Assembly: GCA_030614505.1 (NCBI GenBank)
Contig: JAUWTX010000094.1
Location: 1 to 7,299, forward strand
Length of the DNA stretch: 7,299 bases
Reading direction: 5' to 3'
From: Desulfuromonadales bacterium
GTDB taxonomy: Bacteria; Desulfobacterota; Desulfuromonadia; Desulfuromonadales; BM103
In this document: positions 1 through 6,204 of the stretch, piece after piece
Layout of the letters: each line of letters begins with the position of its first letter
Numbering within the stretch: position 1 is the stretch's first letter
Translations under genes and position numbers: made by a program
The notes under the pieces: model-generated
Seen by the model: only the letters and a program-made list of their open reading frames with translations
Told to the model about the DNA's origin: nothing
Database searches by the model: none

Positions 1-588
1 GGAGGCGAAGAGGATTTCAGCAACATCAGTTTCGAGTATGGTTCCGTCCGTCTGAACACTGCTGAAAAGGACAAACTGCAGAAAATGGCTCAGGCCCTGA
101 TAGATCGCCCGAGCCTGGATGTTGAGGTGAGTGGATTTATCGACCCGGACAATGATGCCGAGGGTTACCGCAGGGAACAACTCAGCATGCAGATCAAGCG
201 TCTTAAATTCCTTGCCCTGGTCAAGGACGAGAAATTGCCTGAAGGGGCAAAAGAGGAGGACATGGCTGTACCTGCAGAGGAGTATGCCGACTACCTCTGG
301 CAAGTTTACCGCAAGGCAGATTTCCCCAAACCAGGCAACTTTATCGGCATGACAAAAAAACTGCCTGAGTCCGAAATGGAGAAACTGATCTACACCAACA
401 CCCCGGTCACCCAGGACCACCTGGCGGAACTCGCTCAGGCACGTGCCCTGTCAGTGCAGAACTTCCTGATTGAAGAGGGGCAACTGGCACGGGAAAGAGT
501 CTTTTTAAAGAAACCGGAGATCACGGCAGCGCCTGCTCAGGAGACAGTGCATCGCGCCCGGGTCGAACTTGGTGCAACAGTACGTTAA
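1..588 (+). CDS. DUF748 (AsmA-like) envelope protein, C-terminal 195 residues, 5' truncated by window edge
   Basis: The frame is open from base 1 to the TAA at 586-588, so the first ATG in view (85) is internal and the true start lies outside the window. The visible part matches the C-terminal region of DUF748 proteins as I know them: a segment beginning F-E-Y-G-S-V-R-L, then 'LIDRPSLDVEVSGFIDP' resembling the OmpA-like beta-alpha-beta fold, a basic helix, the family-typical stretch FPKPGNFIG, a K-L-P-E-S-E-M-E-K-L helix, and a terminal 'RALSVQNFLIEEGQL' helix resembling the peptidoglycan-binding-like end of OmpA domains. Complete family members are usually around 1000 residues or more, anchored in the inner membrane with a long periplasmic AsmA-like body, and are thought to work in envelope or lipid homeostasis; no reaction is established. 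No terminator is evident after the stop. The family call is good; the role is inferred only from the family. Confidence 0.82.
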   Translation, partial: GGEEDFSNISFEYGSVRLNTAEKDKLQKMAQALIDRPSLDVEVSGFIDPDNDAEGYRREQLSMQIKRLKFLALVKDEKLPEGAKEEDMAVPAEEYADYLWQVYRKADFPKPGNFIGMTKKLPESEMEKLIYTNTPVTQDHLAELAQARALSVQNFLIEEGQLARERVFLKKPEITAAPAQETVHRARVELGATVR

Positions 589-691
589 TTTCAACTGTTA
601 AATGGACAAAGGAGTTAATCCCTGTTCATCAGCAACTTTTTGCGCTATCTTAAGGGGCTATTACTTAATTTCTTAAGGAGCCCACAAAGTC

Positions 692-1003
692 ATGTTCACA
701 CGTGTTTTTCTTTTTGCTCTGATTGTCGGTCTGGTTTATCTCAATTATACAAACCCAACTATTGAGGATCACAAGGCCTTCTTGATTGCTGAGCTGCAAC
801 AGGAGTACCCCATTCCGGAGTCAATGCAGAAACGAATTTGGAGAGAGATCGACTATTCAAACTTCATGGTCTGTTCATTCATGAAAACCACGGTGGGCAG
901 CACAATGATTTCCTCCGGCTACATGAAGAAAGTCAAACTGGTCGATACCAAATGGGTTGATGAGGTCAAAACCATATTGCAAAGGCAATCAGAGATCTAT
1001 TAG
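692..1003 (+). CDS. Small membrane-anchored protein of unknown function (103 aa)
   Basis: The ATG at 692 has AAGGAG at 675-680 upstream, supporting translation and the start. Residues about 5-19 (VFLFALIVGLVYLNY) form one hydrophobic N-terminal helix, preceded only by M-F-T-R, so the protein is either a signal-anchored inner-membrane protein or an exported one; no clear AxA cleavage site follows. The rest is a soluble domain of about 83 residues with one cysteine (C61 in MVCSF), a Lys-rich G-Y-M-K-K-V-K-L segment and a C-terminal amphipathic helix. The order TM helix, then 'YTNPTIEDHKAFL' recalls DUF4359-type small proteins, but I cannot confirm that from sequence alone. It lies 103 bases after the DUF748 gene and 79 bases before the CLC gene, all on one strand; joint transcription is possible. 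I do not recognise a function. Confidence 0.75.
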   Translation: MFTRVFLFALIVGLVYLNYTNPTIEDHKAFLIAELQQEYPIPESMQKRIWREIDYSNFMVCSFMKTTVGSTMISSGYMKKVKLVDTKWVDEVKTILQRQSEIY

Positions 1004-1082
1004 CCTGCCCGCTGATGGTTACCCACATTCGTCACCTGTATTCCAACAAACTGAAATCTACAAAAAATAAAGTTCTATAACT

Positions 1083-2903
1083 GTGGCCAACTTTAGCCTT
1101 CTCTTCGACAATCTAAAAAAAATCGACTGGCGATTGCTGACGCGCCCTGTGATTCTCAGCGTCATGGTCGGCCTGGTCACCGGCAGTGCCGCTGTCCTTT
1201 TCTACTTCGCTACCAACAGTATCGAGCACCTTTTCCTCAACAATCTGGCCGGCTATCATCCTCCTGGGGAGGGTGCAGAGGCAGTGCTGGCCATGGGTGA
1301 TCATATGATCGACACCCTGGCTGTGGATCACCGCTGGTTCCTCTTCCTGGTACCGGTCATTGGCGGTTTGGTCTCTGGCTTCCTGGTCTTCAAATTTGCC
1401 CCTGAGGCCGAAGGCCATGGCACTGATGCTGCGATTGATGCCTTTCACAACAAGGGTGGCATTATCAGGGGTCGGGTTCCGATCATCAAGGGACTCGCTT
1501 CCATAGCAACTATCGGCACTGGCGGTTCAGCCGGCCGAGAAGGCCCGATTGCACAGATCGGCGCCGGCTTCGGTTCGTTCATTGCCAGTAAGTTGAAACT
1601 GACCTCTGCCGACCGGCGGATACTTCTGCTGGCCGGGATGGCCGGTGGTATCGGTGCCACGTTCCGTGCGCCCCTGGGTGGTGCTCTTTTTGCTGTCGAG
1701 GTGCTCTACAAAAATCCAGAATTCGAGCATGAAGGATTAATTCCGGCCATCATCTCCTCGATTACGGCTTTCTCCCTGTTTGGAGCCACCACCGGATGGA
1801 AACCGCTGCTGGAAACTCCACAGTTCAGCTTTGAACACCCGCGGGAACTCATCTTCTTCCTGCTGCTTGGCATCACCTGTGCGCTTTTCGGCAAGCTCTA
1901 CGTTAAGTGCTTCTATGGCGTTCAGCATCTTTTCAAGCAGTGGGATTTCCCGATTATGCTGAAACCTGCTGTCGGTGGATTTCTGCTCGGCCTGCTGGCA
2001 ATGGTTGTACCTCAAGTCCTCGGTTCCGGCTATGGCCTGGTACAAGCAGCTCTCTATGGCAAGGTGGCTCTCTGGATCATGCTGCTGGTTGCCTTTGCCA
2101 AGATTATCGCCACCAGCCTGACCATCTCCTCCGGTGGCTCCGGTGGCGTCTTCGCACCCAGCCTGGTCATCGGCGCAATGCTCGGCGGCGCGTTCGGTGC
2201 ATCTGCGGAAGCACTCTTCCCAGCCATGGTTCATGACCCACGGGCCTACGTCCTGATCGGCATGGCCGGATTTTTCTCCGGCGTCTCCAACACACCAATC
2301 GCCACTCTGATCATGGTCAGCGAATTGACTGGAAATTACGGTCTGATTGCACCATTGATGCTCGTCTGCACAGTGGCTATGATCGTCTATCCACGCAATT
2401 CTATTTATGAGAAACAGGTCAAAAGCCGCATCGATTCCCCGGTTCATCTCGGCGAATTCATCGTTGATGTCCTCGAAGGTCTCCGGGTCGATGACCTGAA
2501 CGAACACGGTCGAAAACCGACGCTGATTGCCGAAGGCCTACCCTTGCCTGAAATCCTTAAAAAAATTGCCAATGCCCAAGGGGCTTACTATCCGGTTGTT
2601 AATGATGACTTGCGCATGACCGGCATTTTCTCTGTCAACGATATCCGCCGTATTCTGGCTGAAGAGCTTCCCCCCAGCCTGGTTCTGGCGCAGGATATCT
2701 CTGTATCCCACGTTATCACGACGACTCCCGATGAATCCTTGACGGAAGTTATGCGTAAGCTTTCCAGTCGCGGCCTGGAGGAAATCCCGGTCGTAGCCGA
2801 AGACGATCCTCAACAGGTGCTTTTCATGCTGAGACGCCGCGCAGTTCTGGCCCGTTATGCTACGGAGTTGGAGAAAAAGAAAGAGCACTACTCGACAGAC
2901 TGA
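1083..2903 (+). CDS. CLC-family chloride channel/transporter with two C-terminal CBS domains
   Basis: This 606-residue protein moves chloride or a related anion across the inner membrane. The transmembrane CLC core spans about residues 18-440. The three anion-filter regions are visible: G-H-G-T-D at 111-115 (in place of GSGIP), GREGP at 151-155 with the gating glutamate E153, and GVFAP at 355-359. Tyr442 aligns with the pore tyrosine Y445 of E. coli ClC-ec1. In the helix corresponding to FIIEEM of ClC-ec1, this protein has FAVEVL (203-208), so the proton-pathway glutamate E203 of ClC-ec1 is Val207 here, as in channel-type CLCs. Two CBS domains follow (about 471-528 and 536-592), which in this family bind adenine nucleotides or regulate gating. 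The GTG start at 1083 is forced by an in-frame TAA at 1068-1070; no good Shine-Dalgarno precedes it, so initiation may be weak. The next in-frame ATG (codon 28) would cut into the first helix. The NUDIX gene follows after 16 bases. Confidence 0.95.
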   Translation: MANFSLLFDNLKKIDWRLLTRPVILSVMVGLVTGSAAVLFYFATNSIEHLFLNNLAGYHPPGEGAEAVLAMGDHMIDTLAVDHRWFLFLVPVIGGLVSGFLVFKFAPEAEGHGTDAAIDAFHNKGGIIRGRVPIIKGLASIATIGTGGSAGREGPIAQIGAGFGSFIASKLKLTSADRRILLLAGMAGGIGATFRAPLGGALFAVEVLYKNPEFEHEGLIPAIISSITAFSLFGATTGWKPLLETPQFSFEHPRELIFFLLLGITCALFGKLYVKCFYGVQHLFKQWDFPIMLKPAVGGFLLGLLAMVVPQVLGSGYGLVQAALYGKVALWIMLLVAFAKIIATSLTISSGGSGGVFAPSLVIGAMLGGAFGASAEALFPAMVHDPRAYVLIGMAGFFSGVSNTPIATLIMVSELTGNYGLIAPLMLVCTVAMIVYPRNSIYEKQVKSRIDSPVHLGEFIVDVLEGLRVDDLNEHGRKPTLIAEGLPLPEILKKIANAQGAYYPVVNDDLRMTGIFSVNDIRRILAEELPPSLVLAQDISVSHVITTTPDESLTEVMRKLSSRGLEEIPVVAEDDPQQVLFMLRRRAVLARYATELEKKKEHYSTD

Positions 2904-2919
2904 ATCAATTACTGCCATC

Positions 2920-3570
2920 ATGACACCTGCTGACCAATTAAACTTTGCAAACATTTCGAATGCCCTGGCAGATAATTGCGCCGTGACACGGAGTCCTAAC
3001 AACCGAGGGCACGCTGCCGTCGCCTTGCTCCTCAGAGAAGGTTCACTTTCTCCGGAGGTCCTCTTTATTATTCGCGCGGAGCATGATCAGGATCCCTGGT
3101 CAGGAAACATCGGTTTTCCTGGTGGACGACTGAACTCGGAGAATGAGTCACCGCAACAAGCCGCCGAACGGGAGACCTTTGAAGAACTTGCCCTCGATCT
3201 GGGGAATACCCGATATCTCGGTCGTCTCAATGACCTCTACGGTGCAACATTGCCGGTGCTGGTCTCCTGTTTTGTCTATCAACTTCTGGAACCGGCAACA
3301 TTACGACCGAACCATGAAGTTGCCGAGACCTTCTGGTGTCCACTGTCAAAACTGATGGAACCAGAGCGTCAGCAACAAAGAACCTTCTTTTATCATGGAG
3401 AGGATCACACCCATCCTGTCATTGAGCTACTTGATCCACAGAAACCTCTCCTGTGGGGGATAACCTACCGGTTGATTCTCAGTTTTTTCGAATCCTGTGC
3501 CCCGGGTTTCAGCTCGGTGGAACAGTCAGAGGGAAAGTCATCCAAGAATCTATCGAACGATTCTGGCTAA
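2920..3570 (+). CDS. NUDIX hydrolase, CoA-pyrophosphatase (NudL)-like
   Basis: This 216-residue protein is a predicted cytoplasmic Nudix enzyme hydrolysing a nucleoside-diphosphate-linked substrate; for this subgroup the usual annotation is coenzyme A pyrophosphatase. The Nudix box is clear: FPGG at 66-69, R-E-T-F-E-E at 84-89 followed by L-A-L, with the two extra residues between G and REtxEE that are typical of the CoA-type subgroup (as in E. coli YeaB). The preceding stretch L-F-I-I-R-A...DPWSGNIG resembles the UPF0035/NudL signature, but Gln57 stands about where that signature has arginine and the spacing is shifted by one, so substrate specificity is uncertain. I chose ATG 2920 because it lies 16 bases after the CLC stop. 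An upstream in-frame ATG at 2857 would overlap the CLC gene by 47 bases and add a tail atypical of the family. Neither start has a strong Shine-Dalgarno, which suggests translational coupling to the CLC gene. The C-terminal 20 or so residues are polar and probably disordered. Confidence 0.88.
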   Translation: MTPADQLNFANISNALADNCAVTRSPNNRGHAAVALLLREGSLSPEVLFIIRAEHDQDPWSGNIGFPGGRLNSENESPQQAAERETFEELALDLGNTRYLGRLNDLYGATLPVLVSCFVYQLLEPATLRPNHEVAETFWCPLSKLMEPERQQQRTFFYHGEDHTHPVIELLDPQKPLLWGITYRLILSFFESCAPGFSSVEQSEGKSSKNLSNDSG

Positions 3571-3574
3571 TGCT

Positions 3575-3602
3575 AAGAACTGGGCATTTGCAGCCAGTTT
3601 TT
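3575..3602 (+). terminator. Possible weak rho-independent terminator after the NUDIX gene
   Basis: AACTGG (3578-3583) pairs with CCAGTT (3594-3599) around a 10-base loop. The stem extends outward by one G-U and two A-U pairs (3575-3577 with 3600-3602). Only five T residues end the hairpin and GC content is low, so termination would be partial. Its place 4 bases after the NUDIX stop supports it. Confidence 0.4.
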
Positions 3603-3712
3603 AGAAAGCCCGACAGGTTCCAAAGAGTACAACTTGCTTCACTGTCTTTTTACGTTAGAATTTCGACACACATTACATATCCATCAACAAAATTTCACGA
3701 AAGAGAGAACTG

Positions 3713-4069
3713 ATGCACAACCGTCGCTTCCGCAGAATCCCTTTTGAAGCTGAAGTCACTATGAGTGTCGAACAGGATAGCTGGTCCGGGGAACTCCTTG
3801 ATGTCGCAATGAAGGGTGCCATGGTTGGTACTGATGCTCCACTTCCCTTCACCCTTGGGAGCAAATGCAGCCTCTGCATCTCTCTATCAGGATCTCCTAT
3901 TTCACTCGACTTCCAGGTAGAACTTATCCACAGTGAAGATCGCCATTACGGTTTCAAGTTTATCAGCGAGGACCTCGAAACCCTGACTCATCTGCGTAAG
4001 CTGATCGAACTCAATACGGGAGACGCCGAAGCGACCCGCAGTGAATTATCTGCCTGGCTCAGCAACTGA
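3713..4069 (+). CDS. Single-domain PilZ protein (c-di-GMP receptor-like)
   Basis: This 118-residue cytoplasmic protein consists of essentially one PilZ beta-barrel domain. The N-terminal arginine motif is present as N-R-R-F-R-R-I-P-F (R4 and R8 in an RxxxR arrangement). The second c-di-GMP motif, normally D/N-x-S-x-x-G, reads D30-V-A-M-K-G35, so the serine is replaced by Ala32 while Asp and Gly remain. After the barrel, which ends near YGFKFISED, a C-terminal helix (about residues 86-116) follows, as is common in PilZ proteins. Stand-alone PilZ proteins usually act by binding a partner such as a flagellar, pilus or polysaccharide-synthesis component; nothing nearby identifies one. ATG 3713 follows a modest purine-rich AAAGAGAGA tract (3700-3708). 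A strong terminator lies 26 bases after the stop, and a weak hairpin plus 142 bases separate it from the NUDIX gene, so it is probably monocistronic. c-di-GMP binding is likely but may be weakened by the Ser-to-Ala change. Confidence 0.88.
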   Translation: MHNRRFRRIPFEAEVTMSVEQDSWSGELLDVAMKGAMVGTDAPLPFTLGSKCSLCISLSGSPISLDFQVELIHSEDRHYGFKFISEDLETLTHLRKLIELNTGDAEATRSELSAWLSN

Positions 4070-4094
4070 GTTAAGGAACACATACACGCCATAA

Positions 4095-4122
4095 AAAAGG
4101 CAGCCCTGATCGGCTGCCTTTT
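4095..4122. terminator. Bidirectional rho-independent terminator between converging PilZ and DUF4350 genes
   Basis: AAAAGGCAGCC (4095-4105) and GGCTGCCTTTT (4112-4122) form an 11-bp stem with a 6-base loop. An A-run on the left (4093-4098) and a T-run on the right (4119-4123) allow it to act on transcripts from either side. It lies 26 bases after the PilZ stop and 26 bases before the end of the minus-strand gene. Confidence 0.9.
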
Positions 4123-4147
4123 CTCGTTTAGATCCTTTCGACGCATT

Positions 4148-4912
4148 CTATTGTTTAGAAGCGAGCCAGTTGACCAGCTGAAGGGCCAGTTGCCGATTGG
4201 CTTCGTCGAGAAAACGGTTTTGAAAAATTGCATCATCGCCGATTACGACATATCGGCCCTGCCCTGTTTCTCCAGCGACCATGACGCCGAATTGCTGGAT
4301 GGCATCCCCGTTTGAAAGCTGGTTGTCACGATTCAGGTCAACCCAGCCGTGCTGGCTGGTCTCAGCCAGAACCCTGGTATGTGGTGCTGTTCCGCGCAAG
4401 GCCCAGGCCCCATAGATCGAGAAACTCTCCAAACCTGTTGTAATGGGATGATCTGCGAGAACATTGACTTTGAAATTAAGCGGGTTATTTTCAATTACCT
4501 GACTCGTTTCACGCAGGGTTCCATTGGTAAAATCAACATCAAGGCGATGTAACAGGTCGCGCATGGGTGGTGCGATGTGCAGCATGATTGCAAGGCCACC
4601 GCCGGCATCGATGAAGTCAACCACAGCCTCAATCTCACTGCCTGTTAATGGCAGGAAGGGACCGGAAAGAATCAGCACATCAATCGAAGCCAGAAGGTCT
4701 TTGGTCAGAACATCAGAACGACTTGTAACTGAAATATCGTTGGCTTGATAGAGTGCTGCCAGTTCAGATAGATCCAGGGGTCCACTTTTCCCCACAAGAA
4801 ATTGTTGACCATGGGATTCGTCAAATAGCACAATTGGGGCAGCAACAGAGTATGCGGCCAAATAGCATACTGCGACAAAAGACAAGAAAATAGTGCGCGC
4901 GGAGAACAGCAT
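4148..4912 (-). CDS. Exported DUF4350 / GldG-IFT52-like domain protein
   Basis: This 254-residue protein has an N-terminal signal peptide: S-A-R, then a hydrophobic run to YSVAA, with predicted cleavage after A25; there is no proper lipobox at C16. The mature part resembles DUF4350/GldG-type domains, a glutamine-amidotransferase-like alpha/beta fold without catalytic Cys: VLFDESHGQQF (28-38), DVLILSGP (78-85), FIDAGGGLAIMLH (100-112), DHPITTGLESF (154-164), then the closing block YVVIGDDAIFQNRFLD followed by a helix ending LVNWL (221-250). An Asp/Asn-rich loop D192-x-N194-x-D196 with D203 resembles a calcium-binding loop. No enzymatic residues are recognisable; the family is associated with ligand or carbohydrate-like binding in envelope complexes, and its role here is unknown. 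ATG 4912 is chosen because GAGGT (4919-4923) stands six bases upstream; a TTG at 4930 in the same frame is less likely. It ends at a shared terminator. Confidence 0.83.
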   Translation of the reverse strand: MLFSARTIFLSFVAVCYLAAYSVAAPIVLFDESHGQQFLVGKSGPLDLSELAALYQANDISVTSRSDVLTKDLLASIDVLILSGPFLPLTGSEIEAVVDFIDAGGGLAIMLHIAPPMRDLLHRLDVDFTNGTLRETSQVIENNPLNFKVNVLADHPITTGLESFSIYGAWALRGTAPHTRVLAETSQHGWVDLNRDNQLSNGDAIQQFGVMVAGETGQGRYVVIGDDAIFQNRFLDEANRQLALQLVNWLASKQ

Positions 4913-4918
4913 AGAAAG

Positions 4919-4923
4919 ACCTC
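4919..4923 (-). promoter_or_regulatory. Shine-Dalgarno fixing the start of the DUF4350 gene
   Basis: Read on the minus strand this is GAGGT, with a six-base spacer to ATG 4912. It falls inside the codons that would belong to the protein if TTG 4930 were used, which favours the ATG. Confidence 0.7.
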
Positions 4924-4959
4924 GAATCAACAGGATTGGTGCAGCTTACGTTACAGAAT

Positions 4960-5178
4960 TCAGGTAGAAGTAATAGTGTAACCGGAACGATGCGATGATT
5001 TCAACTCCGGCTCAGAACTGGAGTCATTCTCGCCAGCCATCACCATTCCGCAACAGTTGCCGACCGAAGGGGATCTACGAACATCCCGCAACACGACAAT
5101 CTGATCAGCGCAGGGACGACCATGGCGATTACAGGCAACTTGCCAGGTCACGATGGTGCCGACAGGCAGAAGTTCTTT
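4960..5178 (-). pseudogene. Open tail in frame after the PAS gene stop, with a cold-shock-domain-like C-terminal half
   Basis: Directly after the TAA of the PAS gene (5179-5181) the same frame stays open for 72 codons to a TGA at 4960-4962. Codons 4-30 (5089-5169) read L-P-V-G-T-I-V-T-W-Q-V, a short linker, then N-R-H-G-R-P-C-A-D-Q-I-V-V-L. This follows the pattern of the last three strands of a cold-shock domain (L-x-x-G-x-x-V-x-F-x-V ... G-R/P-x-A-x-x-I/V-x-x-L). The first half of such a domain, with its RNA-binding FGFI and VFVH motifs, is absent. Translation by itself would need a GTG at 5151, which has no Shine-Dalgarno. The remainder (from R-D-V-R-R-S onward) is low-complexity and polar. 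It may be a relic of a deleted cold-shock-type gene, a lost C-terminal extension of the PAS protein, or chance. The resemblance is by eye only. Confidence 0.3.
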
Positions 5179-5910
5179 TTATTCAGGATCGTGTCCAGAG
5201 AGACTCTCCTGGTAGTGAAACATCAAAACCGTTGCCGGCAGTCCTTCCCACTTCAATTCTGCGCCAAAACGCATCTGAACCGGCTGCTTTTCGCCATTTA
5301 TTTCTCCGGGCGGAATTAAAAATGCCGACTGAGTCTCCTGGTCTCGTAAAAAAAAGTGATCCAACTCAGCTGTGTCTTGTGACCATGGCTGCAGAAAACT
5401 CTTCAGTGATTTCCCTTGTAAATCATAAAAACTGGTACCAAACATTCCTTCTGCAGCCTGATTTACAACCTGTATATGCCATTGTTCATCCACCACAACC
5501 AGAGCGTCTCGTACTGCATTGATGATATCGAGCAACTGTTCTTTGCTGCTGCGTGCTTCGTTCAGCACCGTACGAAGCGCCATAGTGGACTTGGCACGCT
5601 CCTGAACCTCAATGAGGAGTTCCTCGTTAGCCCTTTGCAGTTGCTCGGTTCGCTCCTCGACCATGAGTTCCAATCTCAGGTTACAGTCACTTTGTGCCTG
5701 CTCTGCCTGATGACGCAACCGTATTTGCTCCGCCATTTCCTTGAAAACCAAAAAATAGAGGGTCGGACAAACAATGATTATCAGCAGAAAGGAATCCAGA
5801 AAGATCCGCATCGGCACAGACAGGGTATCCCCCATAGACTCCAGGAATAACATCACCAGAGCTTCCGCCGTAAAGATCGCTGCAGCCGTCAAACCAACGA
5901 GTTTAAGCAT
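5179..5910 (-). CDS. Two-TM membrane protein with coiled coil and PAS domain, no output domain
   Basis: This 243-residue protein is laid out like the front end of a sensor. TM1 is about residues 4-24 and TM2 about 35-57, separated by only about ten residues, so there is no periplasmic sensing domain. A charged coiled coil runs from about 58 to 125 (for example EERTEQLQRANEELLIEVQE). A PAS domain covers about 126-235, beginning LLDIINAVRDALVVVDE and ending in VQMRFGAELKWEGLPATVLMF, a typical PAS final strand pair. No HisKA, HATPase, GGDEF, EAL or HD domain follows: the gene stops 8 residues after the PAS core. It may therefore be a stand-alone PAS adaptor or a truncated kinase. ATG 5910 has GAGGT (5919-5923) eight bases upstream, supporting the start. 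It is followed on the same strand, after 266 bases, by the DUF4350 gene; co-transcription is possible but not shown. Confidence 0.8.
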   Translation of the reverse strand: MLKLVGLTAAAIFTAEALVMLFLESMGDTLSVPMRIFLDSFLLIIIVCPTLYFLVFKEMAEQIRLRHQAEQAQSDCNLRLELMVEERTEQLQRANEELLIEVQERAKSTMALRTVLNEARSSKEQLLDIINAVRDALVVVDEQWHIQVVNQAAEGMFGTSFYDLQGKSLKSFLQPWSQDTAELDHFFLRDQETQSAFLIPPGEINGEKQPVQMRFGAELKWEGLPATVLMFHYQESLSGHDPE

Positions 5911-6204
5911 ATTCTAAAACCTCACACATGAAGGTAAATCTAGGTTAACATCTTAGCTCAAGTTTACAACACCGCCATTTCGCGGTATATAGTGTCGAAA
6001 TGACCACTAAGACACAACCTGAGTCTCAAGGAAAATAGCAACATTATAATGATAAGATTCAGAGAAACAGGGGCGCAATGCTTCTACATACCGTCTAAGA
6101 ACCTCTTCTCAATGGAAGAAAAAGCAAGACCTGTTCCTTAAAATGTGTTATGAATGTGCGCGGTTTAATATTGAATAGAAAAGTGTATAAGAGGAGGCTT
6201 AATT
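5911..6204. other. Divergent intergenic region between the PAS gene and the ferritin-family gene
   Basis: This 294-base AT-rich stretch must hold the promoters of both divergent genes. A TATAAT hexamer occurs at 6045-6050 on the plus strand, but no acceptable -35 lies 16-18 bases upstream. TAATAT at 6166-6171 is another weak -10 candidate. ACCGC (5971-5975) and GCGGT (5982-5986) form a short inverted repeat that could be an operator or chance. A stretch at 6046-6055 (ATAATGATAA) agrees with half of a Fur-box consensus. No convincing small gene was found; a 30-codon frame at 6049-6141 has no Shine-Dalgarno. Confidence 0.4.
6192..6197 (+). promoter_or_regulatory. Consensus Shine-Dalgarno of the ferritin-family gene
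   Basis: AGGAGG with a seven-base spacer to ATG 6205. This is the only full consensus site among the plus-strand genes and suggests high translation. Confidence 0.85.

Noticed and set aside
1737..2507. Long open frame (256 codons) on the minus strand inside the CLC gene
   Set aside because: It is antisense to a gene with clear CLC motifs; the translation is low in hydrophobic cores, rich in His/Asp/Gln, and matches no family I know. It is a shadow of the biased codons of the sense gene.
2857..2919. Upstream ATG for the NUDIX gene
   Set aside because: It would overlap the CLC gene by 47 bases and add a basic N-terminus not expected for the family; ATG 2920 fits the usual spacing.
2538..3002. 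Minus-strand open frame of 154 codons across the CLC/NUDIX junction
   Set aside because: It is antisense to the second CBS domain and the NUDIX start, with no recognisable domain.
4913..4930. TTG start for the DUF4350 protein
   Set aside because: A Shine-Dalgarno GAGGT lies inside this stretch and serves ATG 4912, which also gives a normal signal peptide.
4995..5522. Plus-strand open frame of 175 codons across the PAS gene and the following spacer
   Set aside because: It is antisense to the PAS coding sequence, has no ribosome site, and its composition is not protein-like; the PAS gene explains the region to 5179.
6045..6050. TATAAT as promoter of the ferritin-family gene
   Set aside because: No -35 hexamer at 16-18 bases; the hexamer alone is common in AT-rich spacers. 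Kept only as a remark on the intergenic region.
6049..6141. 30-codon frame upstream of the ferritin-family gene
   Set aside because: It has no ribosome site, its start overlaps a TATAAT-like hexamer, and the peptide has no recognisable character.
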